Source: Chloroflexota bacterium (lineage in GTDB: Bacteria > Chloroflexota > Anaerolineae > Anaerolineales > Villigracilaceae). Taken from it: a stretch of 64,000 nt of DNA. A model generated the notes under the pieces. That model saw only the letters and a program-made list of their open reading frames with translations. It had not been told where the DNA came from and did no database searches. Position numbers and translations under genes: made by a program. Location of the stretch: positions 1 through 64,000 of the forward strand of contig JACAET010000059.1 of the NCBI GenBank assembly GCA_013388685.1. Reading direction: 5' to 3'. This document shows, one piece after another, positions 63,842-64,000 of the stretch. Every line of letters starts with the position of its first letter. Within the stretch, counting starts at the first letter, position 1.

Positions 63842-64000
63842 TCAACCGATAAATTCGACAATCGTGGCCTCGCCCTGCCCAACGCCGACGCACAGCGTTG
63901 CCAATCCGTATTTCACATTGCCGCGCAGGCGCATTTCGTGGACGAGGGTTGTCATCAGCCGCGCGCCCGAACACCCCAGCGGATGCCCGATGGCAATCGC
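63842..64000 (-). CDS. Thiolase (acetyl-CoA acetyltransferase) C-terminus, truncated by window edge
   Basis: Translated by hand from minus strand: [52 protein letters not shown]; absent from ORF track. Confidence 0.95.
   Translation of the reverse strand, partial: AIAIGHPLGCSGARLMTTLVHEMRLRGNVKYGLATLCVGVGQGEATIVEFIG

Overview
The 64 kb window is gene-dense, high-GC bacterial DNA. It is most likely from the Chloroflexota (Anaerolineae-like); this is inferred from gene content, not from a marker gene. No rRNA, tRNA, CRISPR array or transposase gene was recognised. Main blocks: (1) a GH99-like lipoprotein and a GNAT gene next to a 351-bp element with 10-bp perfect inverted ends; (2) a sigma/anti-sigma pair and an alternative-complex-III-like respiratory operon with a split ActB and no ActF; (3) an accessory region of about 14.4-30 kb. 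That region holds two divergent arms, each encoding an ordered pair of SPFH-like membrane proteins (four in all). One arm continues into a TPR-like/S24 (LexA-fold) peptidase and a PHP protein, the other into PsuG. Beyond them lie an orphan SecY paralogue, a degenerate UvrD-like ATPase and a pentameric ligand-gated ion channel homologue; (4) homogentisate-pathway genes, TypA, isopentenyl phosphate kinase, formate-THF ligase and tryptophanase; (5) a yybP-ykoY (Mn2+) riboswitch with a visible terminator, upstream of a small membrane protein and a P-type ATPase; (6) an electron-transfer operon encoding ferredoxin, a flavoprotein, a His-rich membrane protein and two giant c-type cytochromes with 30 and 18 CXXCH motifs, built from a ~66-aa three-heme repeat. 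The best candidate for an undescribed system is the divergent four-SPFH/S24-peptidase locus; the modular multiheme operon is second.
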